Assembly (NCBI GenBank): GCA_965247395.1
Contig: OZ252012.1
Coordinates: 434,001 to 498,000, forward strand
Source of the DNA: CAYRJD01 sp965247395
GTDB lineage: Bacteria; Actinomycetota; Acidimicrobiia; Acidimicrobiales; Poriferisodalaceae
Length of the DNA: 64,000 bases
Reading direction: 5' to 3'
Position 1 is the first letter of the stretch; every line of letters starts with the position of its first letter. The notes beneath the pieces were generated by a model. That model had not been told where the DNA came from, made no database searches, and saw nothing but the letters and a program-made list of their open reading frames with translations. Below, one piece after another: positions 15,791 to 24,138 of this stretch. The translations under genes were made by a program, and so were the position numbers.

Positions 15791-16354
15791 TTAGCCCGAC
15801 ACAGCCACGCGAGCAACAGCGGTTGCGGCGATCGGATAGGTCGGAGAAAGTGCCGTCCAACCAAACGGTCCGATAATTCGCCGGGCTTGGCCGGAGACAG
15901 TCACGCTCACTTCGGTAGGGCCGACCACAGCCACATCAACGACGACACTGCCTGGTGCAAACACTGCCGAAAGCTGTTGTTCGGCAGTGCTAGCGATCTC
16001 GTCCTGGATGGCGCTTACACGACGCGGTGCAATGCGATAGACGCCGGTTTTTCTCAGCAACACCTCGTCAATGGCCGTGGTTGCGATGTCATTGGCTAGA
16101 CCGGCTGCGGTTGCTTCGGCTTCGCGCTCAGCCAAGAAGGCGGCCGCGCTGTCGACCATTAGCGCGCCCAGAATCACCACGATCAACACGCCGGCTGGCA
16201 CCAGCAGCAGCACACTGCCGGTCTCACCGTTCGATGTTGTTTGCTGAGGTGCTGTTTGCTGGGGCGTTGTTTGCTGAGGTGTTGTCGCGCGCCGAAACAG
16301 TGACAGCAGCAACTGAGCGGGTCGCCATAAGGCACAGTGCGGTCTAACGAACAC
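15791..16354 (-). CDS. TadG/Rv3654c-like membrane protein of the Tad locus
   Basis: The 187-residue product has a hydrophobic segment SVLLLVPAGVLIVVILGALMVDSAAAF followed by LAEREAEATAAGLANDIATTAIDE, closely resembling the Rv3654c family (TIGR03816) found beside helicase/secretion loci in actinobacteria. Such proteins are thought to be minor pseudopilins or pilus-assembly factors. Before the TM helix lies a three-fold 15-bp repeat encoding PQQTT/PQQTA units. The start at 16354 overlaps the preceding tadE by 11 bp; a start nearer the TM is possible. Confidence 0.75.
   Translation of the reverse strand: MFVRPHCALWRPAQLLLSLFRRATTPQQTTPQQTAPQQTTSNGETGSVLLLVPAGVLIVVILGALMVDSAAAFLAEREAEATAAGLANDIATTAIDEVLLRKTGVYRIAPRRVSAIQDEIASTAEQQLSAVFAPGSVVVDVAVVGPTEVSVTVSGQARRIIGPFGWTALSPTYPIAATAVARVAVSG
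16239..16283. repeat. Three in-frame copies of a 15-bp unit in the TadG-like gene
   Basis: Units at 16239, 16254 and 16269 (GTTTGCTGAGGTGCT type on the plus strand) encode Pro-Gln-Gln-Thr repeats ahead of the TM helix. Confidence 0.85.
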
Positions 16355-16784
16355 AGGTCGCTTGGCCTTCCAAACCGCTACGGAAAGGATCCACCACCTC
16401 GCTGTGCTGTGAACGCACCACCACCGGAGAAGGGTTTAACGACAACGGCAAACGCAGGGCCGGAACTTTTTGCGTGGCAGCGAAAGTGGCGCGTTGGCAA
16501 CGCTGCAAGCTCAGCACGCCGATCGGAGTTACTGAGCTTTCACCCGGCAAGTTGTGAGCGGCGATGGCGGCCTCGCCAGCCTGCACGGCTCGTTTGCGAG
16601 CGTCAGAGGGAGACTTACCTGGTTGCTCTACGTAGGTGCGAGTTGCCTGACGGGCAGCGGAAGTGGTGGCCATCTTTGCGTCTAGCACCGCCCATGACTG
16701 AGCGAACATCAACGAACCCACCATGAACACGAGCACCAAAAAGGGCAGCACTTCAAACCCGACAACGCCGCGTTCATCCGGCAC
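16344..16784 (-). CDS. tadE: TadE-like minor pilin
   Basis: The 146-residue product has a short charged N-terminus (PDERGVVGFEVLPF) leading into one hydrophobic helix (LVLVFMVGSLMFAQSWAVLDAKM), the TadE layout. The GFE junction resembles a class III prepilin processing site. TadE-type pseudopilins help assemble Flp pili. It overlaps both neighbours (11 bp each side), indicating a tightly coupled operon. Confidence 0.75.
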   Translation of the reverse strand: MPDERGVVGFEVLPFLVLVFMVGSLMFAQSWAVLDAKMATTSAARQATRTYVEQPGKSPSDARKRAVQAGEAAIAAHNLPGESSVTPIGVLSLQRCQRATFAATQKVPALRLPLSLNPSPVVVRSQHSEVVDPFRSGLEGQATCVR

Positions 16785-17184
16785 TGTGCTCGACTACTTG
16801 TTCGGTGCGAACCTCAAAGCGCCGTGTGATGCGCCGACTGCCTAAGGAGCTGTCGGAGTCGATCATCAGGCTGGGAGGTTGTACATCCAGGTCTAGGCGC
16901 ACTACACCACCGTGTGTTTGCCAGGCGATGTTGCTGACTTCTAACGAAGAACCCAAACGGGCGCGCAGCCACGTTTCGGCTTCGGCCACTGCCGTACGAG
17001 TTCCACCGCTTGATGCGGCGCGCCTTGCTGCGTCATAACCCAGTGCGCTAACGGTCGACGTTGAGTACAGGTTCACACCAATCTGGACTGCCAAAAACAG
17101 GAACATGAAAAATGCCAGGACGCTCCATGTTGAAGCCAGTAGCCCCGTTCCAGTTTCACTCCGCCGATTAGGCGGCCTGCTCAT
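16774..17184 (-). CDS. Second TadE-family minor pilin
   Basis: The 136-residue product starts MSRPPNRRSETGTGLLASTWSV and continues with a single TM helix (LAFFMFLFLAVQIGVNLYSTS), then a soluble part with DAARRAASSGGTRTAVAEAETWL, typical of TadE/pseudopilin proteins. The ATG at 17184 forms an ATGA overlap with the upstream pilin stop and is preferred over the frame-extending start at 17235. It probably works with the adjacent TadE and TadG-like proteins. Confidence 0.7.
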   Translation of the reverse strand: MSRPPNRRSETGTGLLASTWSVLAFFMFLFLAVQIGVNLYSTSTVSALGYDAARRAASSGGTRTAVAEAETWLRARLGSSLEVSNIAWQTHGGVVRLDLDVQPPSLMIDSDSSLGSRRITRRFEVRTEQVVEHSAG

Positions 17185-17546
17185 TGCCCGATCTTTGCGA
17201 TCTCTGAATTGGTGGTGGCTTCCGCGTTTTCCCAAAGCGATTTAAAGCCCACCCACATCAAAGCGCCCAACGAAGCGATGATCAAAACCGCAATGGCGGC
17301 CGAGATGACTCCTTCGCCACGCTGATCAAGCCTTGCGAGCCTGGGGACAAAGCCGTGGCTGCGTTGGCTAGCCGAACGGTTACCGCTCCCACCGGCCCAG
17401 TGTTTATTTTCCCGGTGTTTACTTGCCCGATCAGCGGTGGTGATTAAGGCCGCAGCAATCAAGGCGAATGCTCCGGTGAGTGCGCTTGTAAACACCCCAG
17501 TAATTAGCCCAGTGATTTGCCCAGTAGTTAATAAAGTCAGATTCAC
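17181..17546 (-). CDS. Probable Flp-type prepilin with N-terminal extension
   Basis: The last 52 residues match a small Flp-like pilin: RLDQRGEGVISAAIAVLI with processing expected after the Gly, then a hydrophobic helix ASLGALMWVGFKSLWE and a short polar tail. About 70 residues precede it, including a second hydrophobic stretch (TGLITGVFTSALTGAFALIAAALI). Either the true start is further in or this is an unusual long leader; no clear internal ATG is visible close to the cleavage site. It sits between tadC and the TadE genes, where the major pilin is expected. Confidence 0.65.
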   Translation of the reverse strand: MNLTLLTTGQITGLITGVFTSALTGAFALIAAALITTADRASKHRENKHWAGGSGNRSASQRSHGFVPRLARLDQRGEGVISAAIAVLIIASLGALMWVGFKSLWENAEATTNSEIAKIGQ

Positions 17547-17591
17547 TTCACATTTCTTTCTCTTTTTGATTTGGGGGAAGCGAATGGGCGC

Positions 17592-18557
17592 TTAGAGAGC
17601 GCCAAACTCTTTCAAGGTGTCGGTAAACGGGATAGCCAAGAAGATCATCCCTGGCACCAAAGTGGCGACGGTTACCGGTATCCACACTTGTTCGTTTCGC
17701 CGCTCGATTCGCTCAACCAAGCGCCGTTGTGATTCACGTCGAATTGATCGAGCTTCGGCCGAAATCAGCGCGCCCAAGTCAGTCGTTTGTTGATGCAACA
17801 ACAAGATTCCGACCAAGCGATGCACGACAGCTGACTCAATCGCTTTAGCCCACTCACCTAACGCACGCTCCGGGCCCGTGCCCTGAGAGATGCGTGCACA
17901 CACTCGGCGTAGATCGAGCGCGCATGCACCATTGCTTCGGGTTGCGGCACGTTGCAACGCACCGGTCAACGACATTCCGGCTGAGAAAAACATCCCTAAC
18001 TGTTCGGCCATCACCGGCAGCTCTTCAAATACACGTTGTTGATGCTGAGCCGATGCTTTCTGCAATCGCTGCTCAATCACCAAGAACACAAGCAGTGGCG
18101 CGCCAAACGCAACCGGCAGTGCGACTGCGATCGGCGGAGCCAAAATGAGAACCGCAACGCCAGCAAGCACCGCAGTCAGCATCGCAAGGCCAAGCTGGCG
18201 AGTTCGGAACTGAGTTGGTGTCAGTGGAGAGCTGACTCGTTCCAACCGAATTGCTAGATCTTCTCCGATCCCAAAGGTGCGCGATAAGCGTGCGCCCAGG
18301 TCGGTAGCCATCGGCCCCAACACGCCTCGGAACGATCTGTTGGTGTCCCCGTACTGATGTGAGCCAACACCCCCACCAACTGTGGTGCCGCCTCCTGCCC
18401 GACCACTCCACGTGGTGCTGCTAAATGTCGTACTGCGCGGCAAGAACGGCGCTAGCCGCTCCTCAAGTGGAAGTTGACGAAACCAGCGCATCTCCGATAG
18501 CACGAAGGTGATGCCAACCAATGCTCCGATCAAGCTGAGCGCAGCTATGCGTGTCAT
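17592..18557 (-). CDS. tadC: Tad pilus inner-membrane platform protein TadC
   Basis: The 321-residue product carries a type II secretion F domain: TM pair LAMLTAVLAGVAVLILAPPIAVALPVA, then QQRVFEELPVMAEQLGMFFSAGMSLTGAL and a C-terminal TM (VTVATLVPGMIFLAIPF). With TadB it forms the membrane platform that the CpaF motor turns. It overlaps tadB by 4 bp (ATGA). About 45 bp separate it from the pilin gene. Confidence 0.88.
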   Translation of the reverse strand: MTRIAALSLIGALVGITFVLSEMRWFRQLPLEERLAPFLPRSTTFSSTTWSGRAGGGTTVGGGVGSHQYGDTNRSFRGVLGPMATDLGARLSRTFGIGEDLAIRLERVSSPLTPTQFRTRQLGLAMLTAVLAGVAVLILAPPIAVALPVAFGAPLLVFLVIEQRLQKASAQHQQRVFEELPVMAEQLGMFFSAGMSLTGALQRAATRSNGACALDLRRVCARISQGTGPERALGEWAKAIESAVVHRLVGILLLHQQTTDLGALISAEARSIRRESQRRLVERIERRNEQVWIPVTVATLVPGMIFLAIPFTDTLKEFGAL

Positions 18558-19486
18558 TGGCTGAACACTCGACGTTCGGCTGGCAAGGACATGATGCTGC
18601 TAGCCCAATACCAACAAGCAATCACGACCAAAATGCCGACCGCAACCAGAACCTGTCCGGTGGTGGTTTGGTAAGACGCTCGGCCGCGACCAATACCTAA
18701 CCCCATCAACGCCATGCCGACTGGCACGGCTAATACAAACACCCGCGCGAAGCGTGCTCCGGCTTGTTTCGATCTCGCATCTTTGCGAGCCGTGAGATCG
18801 CCAACTCGATCATCGGACAAATCTCTTAGCCGGCTTTCAAGGTCAACCCCACCTACTGCGTATGCCCCGAGCAAGGTTTCAGCGATGGTGTCGCCGGTGG
18901 GGTGTGCGAGCGTGCTTTTGAGCACGCTGATCGCTCGCTCGAAGTTGGTTGTTAGCTGCCACTCGCGTTCGGCAGCTTCAAAACCAAAACGCAAGGATGC
19001 TGGTGCTCTAGCTCCGGCCGTAAACAGTGCGGCTGGAATGGACTTACCCGAGTTGGCCACCAACAGCCTGATTTCTTCGATGATGCGCGGCCATGCCTCT
19101 TGAGCCTCTTGCAACCGTTTGTGTCGACGCTTGCGGTAAAGCGCAACAGGAGTTCCTGAAACACCCAGCGCTGTAAGCAGAGCGGGCAGCACTCCGCCAA
19201 ACAATGCCAGCGTGCCAAGGAAAGCTCCAAGGCAGAGAGTGGAGCACGCCAGTGCAAAATCTCTCAAACGAGCGTCGCCTAGGCCAGCTTCATTTAGCCA
19301 TCGCGCGGTTCGGGTTTGCGGACTCCGCGCTCCGGCGGAATCTTGTGCTGCTTCGTCGGTGCGGGCAAGGCCTCGATTGTCCAGATTCATGCTGAGGCGC
19401 CTTACCCGTTTTGGGCCTAACAGCAGAACTATGCCCGCAAGCCCAACGATCAACGCAGACACAACACCTAGCAATGTCGCCGTCAT
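18554..19486 (-). CDS. tadB: Tad pilus inner-membrane platform protein TadB
   Basis: The 310-residue product has an N-terminal TM (LLGVVSALIVGLAGIVLLLG), two central TM helices, a cytoplasmic F-domain (WPRIIEEIRLLVANSGKSIPAALFTAG, AYAVGGVDLESRLRDLSDD) and C-terminal TM helices (VFVLAVPVGMALMGLGI, VLVAVGILVVIACWYW). It pairs with TadC to form the assembly platform. It overlaps cpaF and tadC by 4 bp each. Confidence 0.88.
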   Translation of the reverse strand: MTATLLGVVSALIVGLAGIVLLLGPKRVRRLSMNLDNRGLARTDEAAQDSAGARSPQTRTARWLNEAGLGDARLRDFALACSTLCLGAFLGTLALFGGVLPALLTALGVSGTPVALYRKRRHKRLQEAQEAWPRIIEEIRLLVANSGKSIPAALFTAGARAPASLRFGFEAAEREWQLTTNFERAISVLKSTLAHPTGDTIAETLLGAYAVGGVDLESRLRDLSDDRVGDLTARKDARSKQAGARFARVFVLAVPVGMALMGLGIGRGRASYQTTTGQVLVAVGILVVIACWYWASSIMSLPAERRVFSQ

Positions 19487-20871
19487 AGACCCGACTCGCC
19501 TAGTAGTTCTGCCAGGTCATAGCCCGCGGCCGCCATCTTGGTACCAATACGTGTGGGTAGTTGCCCTGTCCACACCGCTTGGGTGCCAGATGACGCAGTA
19601 GCGGTGTCGAAGTGGGCAGTGTCAAAGTGGCCTGTGTTGAAGAGATCTGTGGCGGTGAACTGCACACTGTCAATACCGCCTGCGGGCTCTTCCACGGCCA
19701 AAATCCCACTCACCGAAACACCGGTTTCGTTGCGCTGCAGGTGAACCACCAAATCGATGGATTCTGATACCAGGTGGTTCAACGCGCTAAGCGGAACCTC
19801 GCTAGCTGTGTCGGCTAGCTGGCACATAAAGCGCAGCCGCGTGAGTGCCTGACGTGCCGAACCTGCGTGAATTGTGGCGTATCCGGTAACACCGCTAGAC
19901 AGTGTGAGCAACAGTGGCACAGCCTCTTGGTCACGCACCTCACCCACGATCGCTACATCGGGAGCCATGCGCAAGAACCCCGACACCAGTTTTCGTAGAT
20001 CCACCGCGGAGCGCTCGGCGCGGGCAGCTCGGGTCTGCATACCGGCCACATTCGGTAGCGGAATGTCCACCTCAAACACTTCTTCGGCCGTAACAACTCG
20101 CAATGAATGATCGAGTTCGGCTGCGCAGCAAGACAGCAACGTGGTTTTACCGGTGCCGGGAGAACCAGCAATCAATATCGACAGCCGCGAGCGCACGGCG
20201 GCTCGCAAAAATGTTGCGATCTTTGATGAGATGGTGCCCGCTTCGGTCAACTCATCTAGAGATCTGTAAGCAACACCGGTGAACTTGCGGACGTTAAACA
20301 TCAGGTGCCCGCCACGACTGATGTCTTCGTGCACGATGTGCAGACGGGCACCGCTGTCAAGCTGAGCGTCTTGGAGCCCTTCACCCGGGTTCAGAGTGCG
20401 GTGTGCATCCGAAGCGTCGTCCAAGATTTTGGTGAGCGTGCGGCGAACGTGATCATCGTCGTGAAAGACGTCGTGGTGATAACCGCTGGGCCCGCGATGA
20501 CGCTTGACGAAAATCTCCGCCGGAGCATTCACCATGATTTCCCAAACGTCTTCGTCTGCAAGCAACGCCTCGAGCGGGCCGTAGCCGAGCAAATTTCGGC
20601 GGATTCGCTCGACTACCAGAGCGGTGTCGGTTAGTTCAAATTCACGCCTGCCTCTTTTGAACTCAAGATTCCAGCGCCGCACCTCCTCGACTACTAGTTC
20701 GGTAAGGCGAGCGTCGGCCTGTGGCAAAGAGGGGTTGAGCGCTAGCTGTTTGGCACGCTCGTGGACGTCGGCCTCTATCTGCACCAACGGAGAAGATGAA
20801 GCCGAAGATGGGGGTGAAGATGATGCAGACATGGCTGTTGCAACCAGCGAGATAGTGGTCGTGTCGCTCAT
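19483..20871 (-). CDS. cpaF: Tad pilus secretion ATPase CpaF/TadA
   Basis: The 462-residue product is a secretion ATPase of the VirB11/GspE class: an N-terminal helical region (VVEEVRRWNLEFKRG, LLGYGPLEALLADEDVWEIMVN), Walker A GSPGTGKTT, then VVGEVRDQEA-type Walker B (IVGEVRDQEAVPLLLTL) and TIHAGSARQALTRL. It powers pilin polymerisation. The C-terminal tail (after residue about 400) carries an in-frame 15-bp repeat encoding HFDTA units and is not part of the conserved fold. ATGA overlaps with tadZ and tadB show co-translation. Confidence 0.92.
   Translation of the reverse strand: MSDTTTISLVATAMSASSSPPSSASSSPLVQIEADVHERAKQLALNPSLPQADARLTELVVEEVRRWNLEFKRGRREFELTDTALVVERIRRNLLGYGPLEALLADEDVWEIMVNAPAEIFVKRHRGPSGYHHDVFHDDDHVRRTLTKILDDASDAHRTLNPGEGLQDAQLDSGARLHIVHEDISRGGHLMFNVRKFTGVAYRSLDELTEAGTISSKIATFLRAAVRSRLSILIAGSPGTGKTTLLSCCAAELDHSLRVVTAEEVFEVDIPLPNVAGMQTRAARAERSAVDLRKLVSGFLRMAPDVAIVGEVRDQEAVPLLLTLSSGVTGYATIHAGSARQALTRLRFMCQLADTASEVPLSALNHLVSESIDLVVHLQRNETGVSVSGILAVEEPAGGIDSVQFTATDLFNTGHFDTAHFDTATASSGTQAVWTGQLPTRIGTKMAAAGYDLAELLGESGL
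19604..19663. repeat. Three to four in-frame 15-bp units at the cpaF 3' end
   Basis: Units at 19604, 19619, 19634 and, weaker, 19649 (plus-strand GTGTCGAAGTGGGCA type) encode Phe-Asp/Asn-Thr-containing pentapeptides near the CpaF C-terminus. Confidence 0.7.
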
Positions 20872-22511
20872 GCTGTTTGCCTTAGGGCCAAGCTGCGCGA
20901 GTTGATTTCAAGCGTTCCGAGCAGACCATCGACTGCTGTCAGCGCCGGGGTGATCAGTTGGTTTGGTAACCGAGTGCCGTTGCGATGAGCGTCGTCAACA
21001 TGGCGTAGCTCGGGGCTGTGGGCGGCTTTACCAAGGTGGCTGTTATGGGACAGCAAACGCGAAACCGAGTGGGGGTGTTGGCGCGCACCGCTACGAGAAC
21101 GTAGGCGAGTGATGAGTGGTCGAATTCGGTGCGGTGCAACTCCCAGCGAGTGAAGGTCGTCGATTAGCTGCAGCATTGACCGAACCCCGACCAGTGATGC
21201 CGTCCCGATCACTAGCACTGCGTCGGCGACCTGAGCCACATGCCGGGCAGCCAGATTGCGCGTTTCAATATCAGCGCTTCCGGTTTCTGATTTGCCCTCG
21301 AGGTCGTCGTCTAGGTCGGTGATAACCATGCGATAGTCGTGACGCATGGTTGTTATCGCTTCTTGAAGCGGCTTAAGCCGCAAGCTGGTCCAATCACGTC
21401 GACGACGCATACCTAGCAGCAGGTCATAGCCGCGTTCTGCTACCTCATAGGCAAGATGGCGAACGCCTGGTGCTTCGTCTGCAAGCGAGTCGGTAGCTGC
21501 ACCGATTTTTGTACCGGTCGTTGCGCTTTGCAAGGTTTCTGTTTGAGAGCTGCCGGCTCCAGCACTGCCATACGTGCTTGTATATTCGCTTACCAGCTCT
21601 TGGATGCCGGGCACCACGTCGGGCGAATCGTGCAGCAAGGCTTGGTCGCCGTAACGCGAGAGATCAGCGAGCAACACCGCTCCGGTTCCGAGCATGTCAG
21701 CGAAGCCTTGCGCTAGTGCTATGGCCGTGGTTGAGGTGCCGCTACCAGGGCGGCCCAGCACTGCGACAAGATGACCGTCGTTGTTGGCAGAGTGATCTGC
21801 ACCGGCAGCGTGATTGTCGCTGGCAGTGTGATTGGTTGCGAAGGTGTGGTTGTCTGCGACAGTGTGATAGTCGCTGGCGGTGTGATCGCGCCTTGCGCTC
21901 GCAGGGCCAGGTCCCTGAGAAGTCGTGCCCTGAGGGCCAAACCCCTGAGAGCCAGATCTCTGCGAGTCAGGTCTCTGAAAGCCAGTGCCCTGAGACCTAG
22001 TGCTGCTGGTGTGCTCAAAGATTTGGCGATCGCTGGTCTGTGGCTTTGTTGGAGCATCTCTGTGCTGCCCAGAGACTTGTTGCACTGGGTTTTGTTGCAC
22101 AGAAGCTTGCAGCGCTTCGGTTAATTCTCGGTGTCCGAAATCCGGGGACAGACAAATTGCGCCCGGTGTCGCTTCCACCGGCGGGCTATCGGCAGCATCA
22201 GTGGCTGCCCCGACCATTATTAACACCGCTCGGGCAGCCCTTACGGCATCTATCAATTCAGTGTGGCGCTGCAACAAGGACGCATCAATAATCAGACCTA
22301 GAGGAAGAGGATCTCCCTCTTGGGAGCCGGGGTTTGAAACAACCGCTAGCCGACCTGTTACTTCTTCGACCGATACGCATTTGATGAAATCCAGCCGTAT
22401 CGCACCGGAGACCGACCACTCGGTAACCCGTCTAAGCCAAGCCGCACGTGGAGGGCCAAGCCCTAGTGCCGTCCATCGGGCACCGTTTGAGACCGCGCTA
22501 GGAGAGCTCAT
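20868..22511 (-). CDS. TadZ/CpaE-like pilus localisation protein with degenerate P-loop and long repeat linker
   Basis: The 547-residue product has an N-terminal receiver-like half ending about residue 150, then a 110-residue repeat-rich linker, then a ParA/MinD-like domain. The P-loop reads VLGRPGSGTSTTAIALAQG, so the GK(T/S) lysine of Walker A is replaced by Thr; VLLADLSRYGDQALL and VITDLDDDLEG fit later switch regions. CpaE/TadZ proteins place the pilus machine at a cell pole. Nucleotide hydrolysis is doubtful here. It overlaps cpaB by 14 bp and cpaF by 4 bp. Confidence 0.75.
   Translation of the reverse strand: MSSPSAVSNGARWTALGLGPPRAAWLRRVTEWSVSGAIRLDFIKCVSVEEVTGRLAVVSNPGSQEGDPLPLGLIIDASLLQRHTELIDAVRAARAVLIMVGAATDAADSPPVEATPGAICLSPDFGHRELTEALQASVQQNPVQQVSGQHRDAPTKPQTSDRQIFEHTSSTRSQGTGFQRPDSQRSGSQGFGPQGTTSQGPGPASARRDHTASDYHTVADNHTFATNHTASDNHAAGADHSANNDGHLVAVLGRPGSGTSTTAIALAQGFADMLGTGAVLLADLSRYGDQALLHDSPDVVPGIQELVSEYTSTYGSAGAGSSQTETLQSATTGTKIGAATDSLADEAPGVRHLAYEVAERGYDLLLGMRRRRDWTSLRLKPLQEAITTMRHDYRMVITDLDDDLEGKSETGSADIETRNLAARHVAQVADAVLVIGTASLVGVRSMLQLIDDLHSLGVAPHRIRPLITRLRSRSGARQHPHSVSRLLSHNSHLGKAAHSPELRHVDDAHRNGTRLPNQLITPALTAVDGLLGTLEINSRSLALRQTA
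21792..21881. repeat. Five in-frame copies of an 18-bp unit in tadZ
   Basis: Units start at 21792, 21810, 21828, 21846 and 21864 (plus-strand GTGATTGTCGCTGGCAGT type). They encode His-containing hexapeptides such as TASDNH and TASDYH. Confidence 0.85.
21903..22007. repeat. Seven in-frame copies of a 15-bp unit in tadZ
   Basis: Units start every 15 bp from 21903 to 21993 (plus-strand AGGGCCAGGTCCCTG type) and encode Ser-Gln-Gly-x-Gly-like pentapeptides. This array lies 22 bp from the 18-bp array, so two different unit lengths abut in one linker. Confidence 0.85.
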
Positions 22512-23343
22512 AGCGCTCTATTCGCATAAGCGGAGCCCTTACCAAGGTCACCACGCCTTGGTCTGTGGCAGCAACGATCTCAAGCACGGTCTCGTCGGAC
22601 GCCACTGCCAGAGTTACCGCAACAGTGCCAAAGCCCAGACCGCCTTCACCTATCTCCGTTAGCGACAGCACCTGAGCATCGGTTGCGATACGTCTAGTCG
22701 CCGCGCTCGCGCCGGTGCCGTTGGTTGCCACGATGTCGATTAGTTCGCCCGGTCGTAGTTGGCCGTTTAGTGCTCGTGCTAGCTCGATCTCGAAAGACAG
22801 CTCGTAGCGCGACGTCACGCCAGCTGTGCCGTTAACACCAGCGTTGCTAACGCCAGCACTGTCAAACACTGGTCTCACATCAGAGGTTGAGACCAGTTCA
22901 CCCGCACCGACAAAGCCGATAGCGATCGCCCCTAAGACCTCAGCATCATCGGACGAGCCGAATGTCGTAGCGGCGATGCCAGCAGGCAGATCGATTGCCT
23001 GCAGACCGACATGGTCGGAGGTGATGACGGTGCCAGGAGCAACGTCGGAGACGGCGACGATGTAATGCGTTGATGGTGTCGCCGTACTGAGCGTGTAAGA
23101 CCACCAAAGCCCTGCAACAGCCAGAGTGATCAGCACGCCACCCAACAGCGCTCGCATGCCGGGCCAAACGCGACGAGGGCGGATCTTGCCAGCGCTTCGA
23201 TGAGCTGTTCTGCGACCTGATCGGCCCAGTCCTGTTCGATTCGCGTCAGATCGTTCCGGCCGATTCTGCCGTAAGCGCCTACCCTGCTCTGGTTGATTGG
23301 CGGACGCCTGGTACCGATGGCCTTTCGGGATCTCTGCATCCAT
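22498..23343 (-). CDS. cpaB: CpaB/RcpC-like SAF-domain pilus assembly protein
   Basis: The 281-residue product has a basic N-terminus, one TM helix (MRALLGGVLITLAVAGLWWSY) and a SAF domain (YIVAVSDVAPGTVITSDHVGLQAIDLPAG, LGAIAIGFVGAGELVSTSDV), then a CpaB-like end (LRPGELIDIVATNG). CpaB is a periplasmic or cell-wall-side assembly factor. The ATG at 23343 is chosen because the extra residues of the longer frame are unlike the family. A weak 15-bp repeat (SNAGVNGTAGV, about 22826-22870) lies in the domain's loop. It is the first gene of the minus-strand pilus operon and divergent from the CPBP protease. Confidence 0.82.
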   Translation of the reverse strand: MDAEIPKGHRYQASANQPEQGRRLRQNRPERSDANRTGLGRSGRRTAHRSAGKIRPRRVWPGMRALLGGVLITLAVAGLWWSYTLSTATPSTHYIVAVSDVAPGTVITSDHVGLQAIDLPAGIAATTFGSSDDAEVLGAIAIGFVGAGELVSTSDVRPVFDSAGVSNAGVNGTAGVTSRYELSFEIELARALNGQLRPGELIDIVATNGTGASAATRRIATDAQVLSLTEIGEGGLGFGTVAVTLAVASDETVLEIVAATDQGVVTLVRAPLMRIERYELS

Positions 23344-23400
23344 GTCGGCGATCCTTAGGCAGAAGCCAAAGATAATCAAGCGGAATTAATTGGAGGATGC

Positions 23401-24123
23401 TTGGGCGAGTCACTATGGGCTGCTGTGTCGCCCAGTTACTTGCTTTCGCCTGACTGGCGCAGAGCCCATGATCAACGGCGGGTAGTGCCAGCGATAGCGG
23501 TGCTGCTTGGGATCGGTTTGACAGGCGCGTTCGTAGTCAGTCTGCTGGGGCCGCTCGCAACCGAAGCGGGTTTTGAGAGCACGCTGGCCGAGGAGTTAGA
23601 CGACCTCAGTTTGGCTGTGCAAGCGCTGACAGTGGTGCTGCTGGCGCCCTTGGCTGAGGAGTTTTTATACCGCATGGTGCTTAACGAGCGCCTGTATTTC
23701 AAATGGCTTGGTCATCTAGGGCTGCTTAGTTTGATATGCGTTCTGATCACCCTGCTAAGCCCACCCGCTCTGCTGTACACGCCGCTTTTGGTGCTAGCCG
23801 CAGTGGCGTTTGCGATTCTCAGGGGGATACAACTGTCGTCCGCGCCAGAGCTAGGGGACAGGTTTATGAACTGGTGGGCGCAGCACCCGCGCGTACCCGT
23901 GTATGCGTCGATAGCTGTTTTTGCCGCCGCTCACCTGTCGAACTTCGATGTGGATTGGTCGCCGCTGGCGGTAGCGGCGATTCCTGTTGCGGTAGCGCCG
24001 CAACTTTGGCTAGGGCTTACGTTCACCATCGCCAGGGTTCGTTACGGCTGGCTGAGCGCGGTGGCTTTGCACGCCGTGCATAACTCGATTATCTGGGCGA
24101 TTGCCTCGGCCCTGACGGAATAG
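23401..24123 (+). CDS. CPBP-family intramembrane metalloprotease
   Basis: The 240-residue polytopic protein contains the CPBP/CAAX signature EEFLYR (EExxxR, in APLAEEFLYRMVLNE), the downstream FAAAHLSN histidine motif and HAVHN. These proteases cleave within membranes; bacterial members are tied to signalling or self-immunity, but the target is unknown. The TTG at 23401 is supported by GGAGG (23392-23396) five bases upstream. It is divergent from cpaB by 57 bp. Confidence 0.88.
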   Translation: MGESLWAAVSPSYLLSPDWRRAHDQRRVVPAIAVLLGIGLTGAFVVSLLGPLATEAGFESTLAEELDDLSLAVQALTVVLLAPLAEEFLYRMVLNERLYFKWLGHLGLLSLICVLITLLSPPALLYTPLLVLAAVAFAILRGIQLSSAPELGDRFMNWWAQHPRVPVYASIAVFAAAHLSNFDVDWSPLAVAAIPVAVAPQLWLGLTFTIARVRYGWLSAVALHAVHNSIIWAIASALTE

Positions 24124-24138
24124 TCCCGGCAGTTCGCG

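Noticed and set aside
21792..22007. Regular repeats that might look like a small CRISPR array
   Set aside because: Units are 15-18 bp and contiguous without unique spacers, and they encode in-frame peptides within tadZ. No cas genes are nearby.
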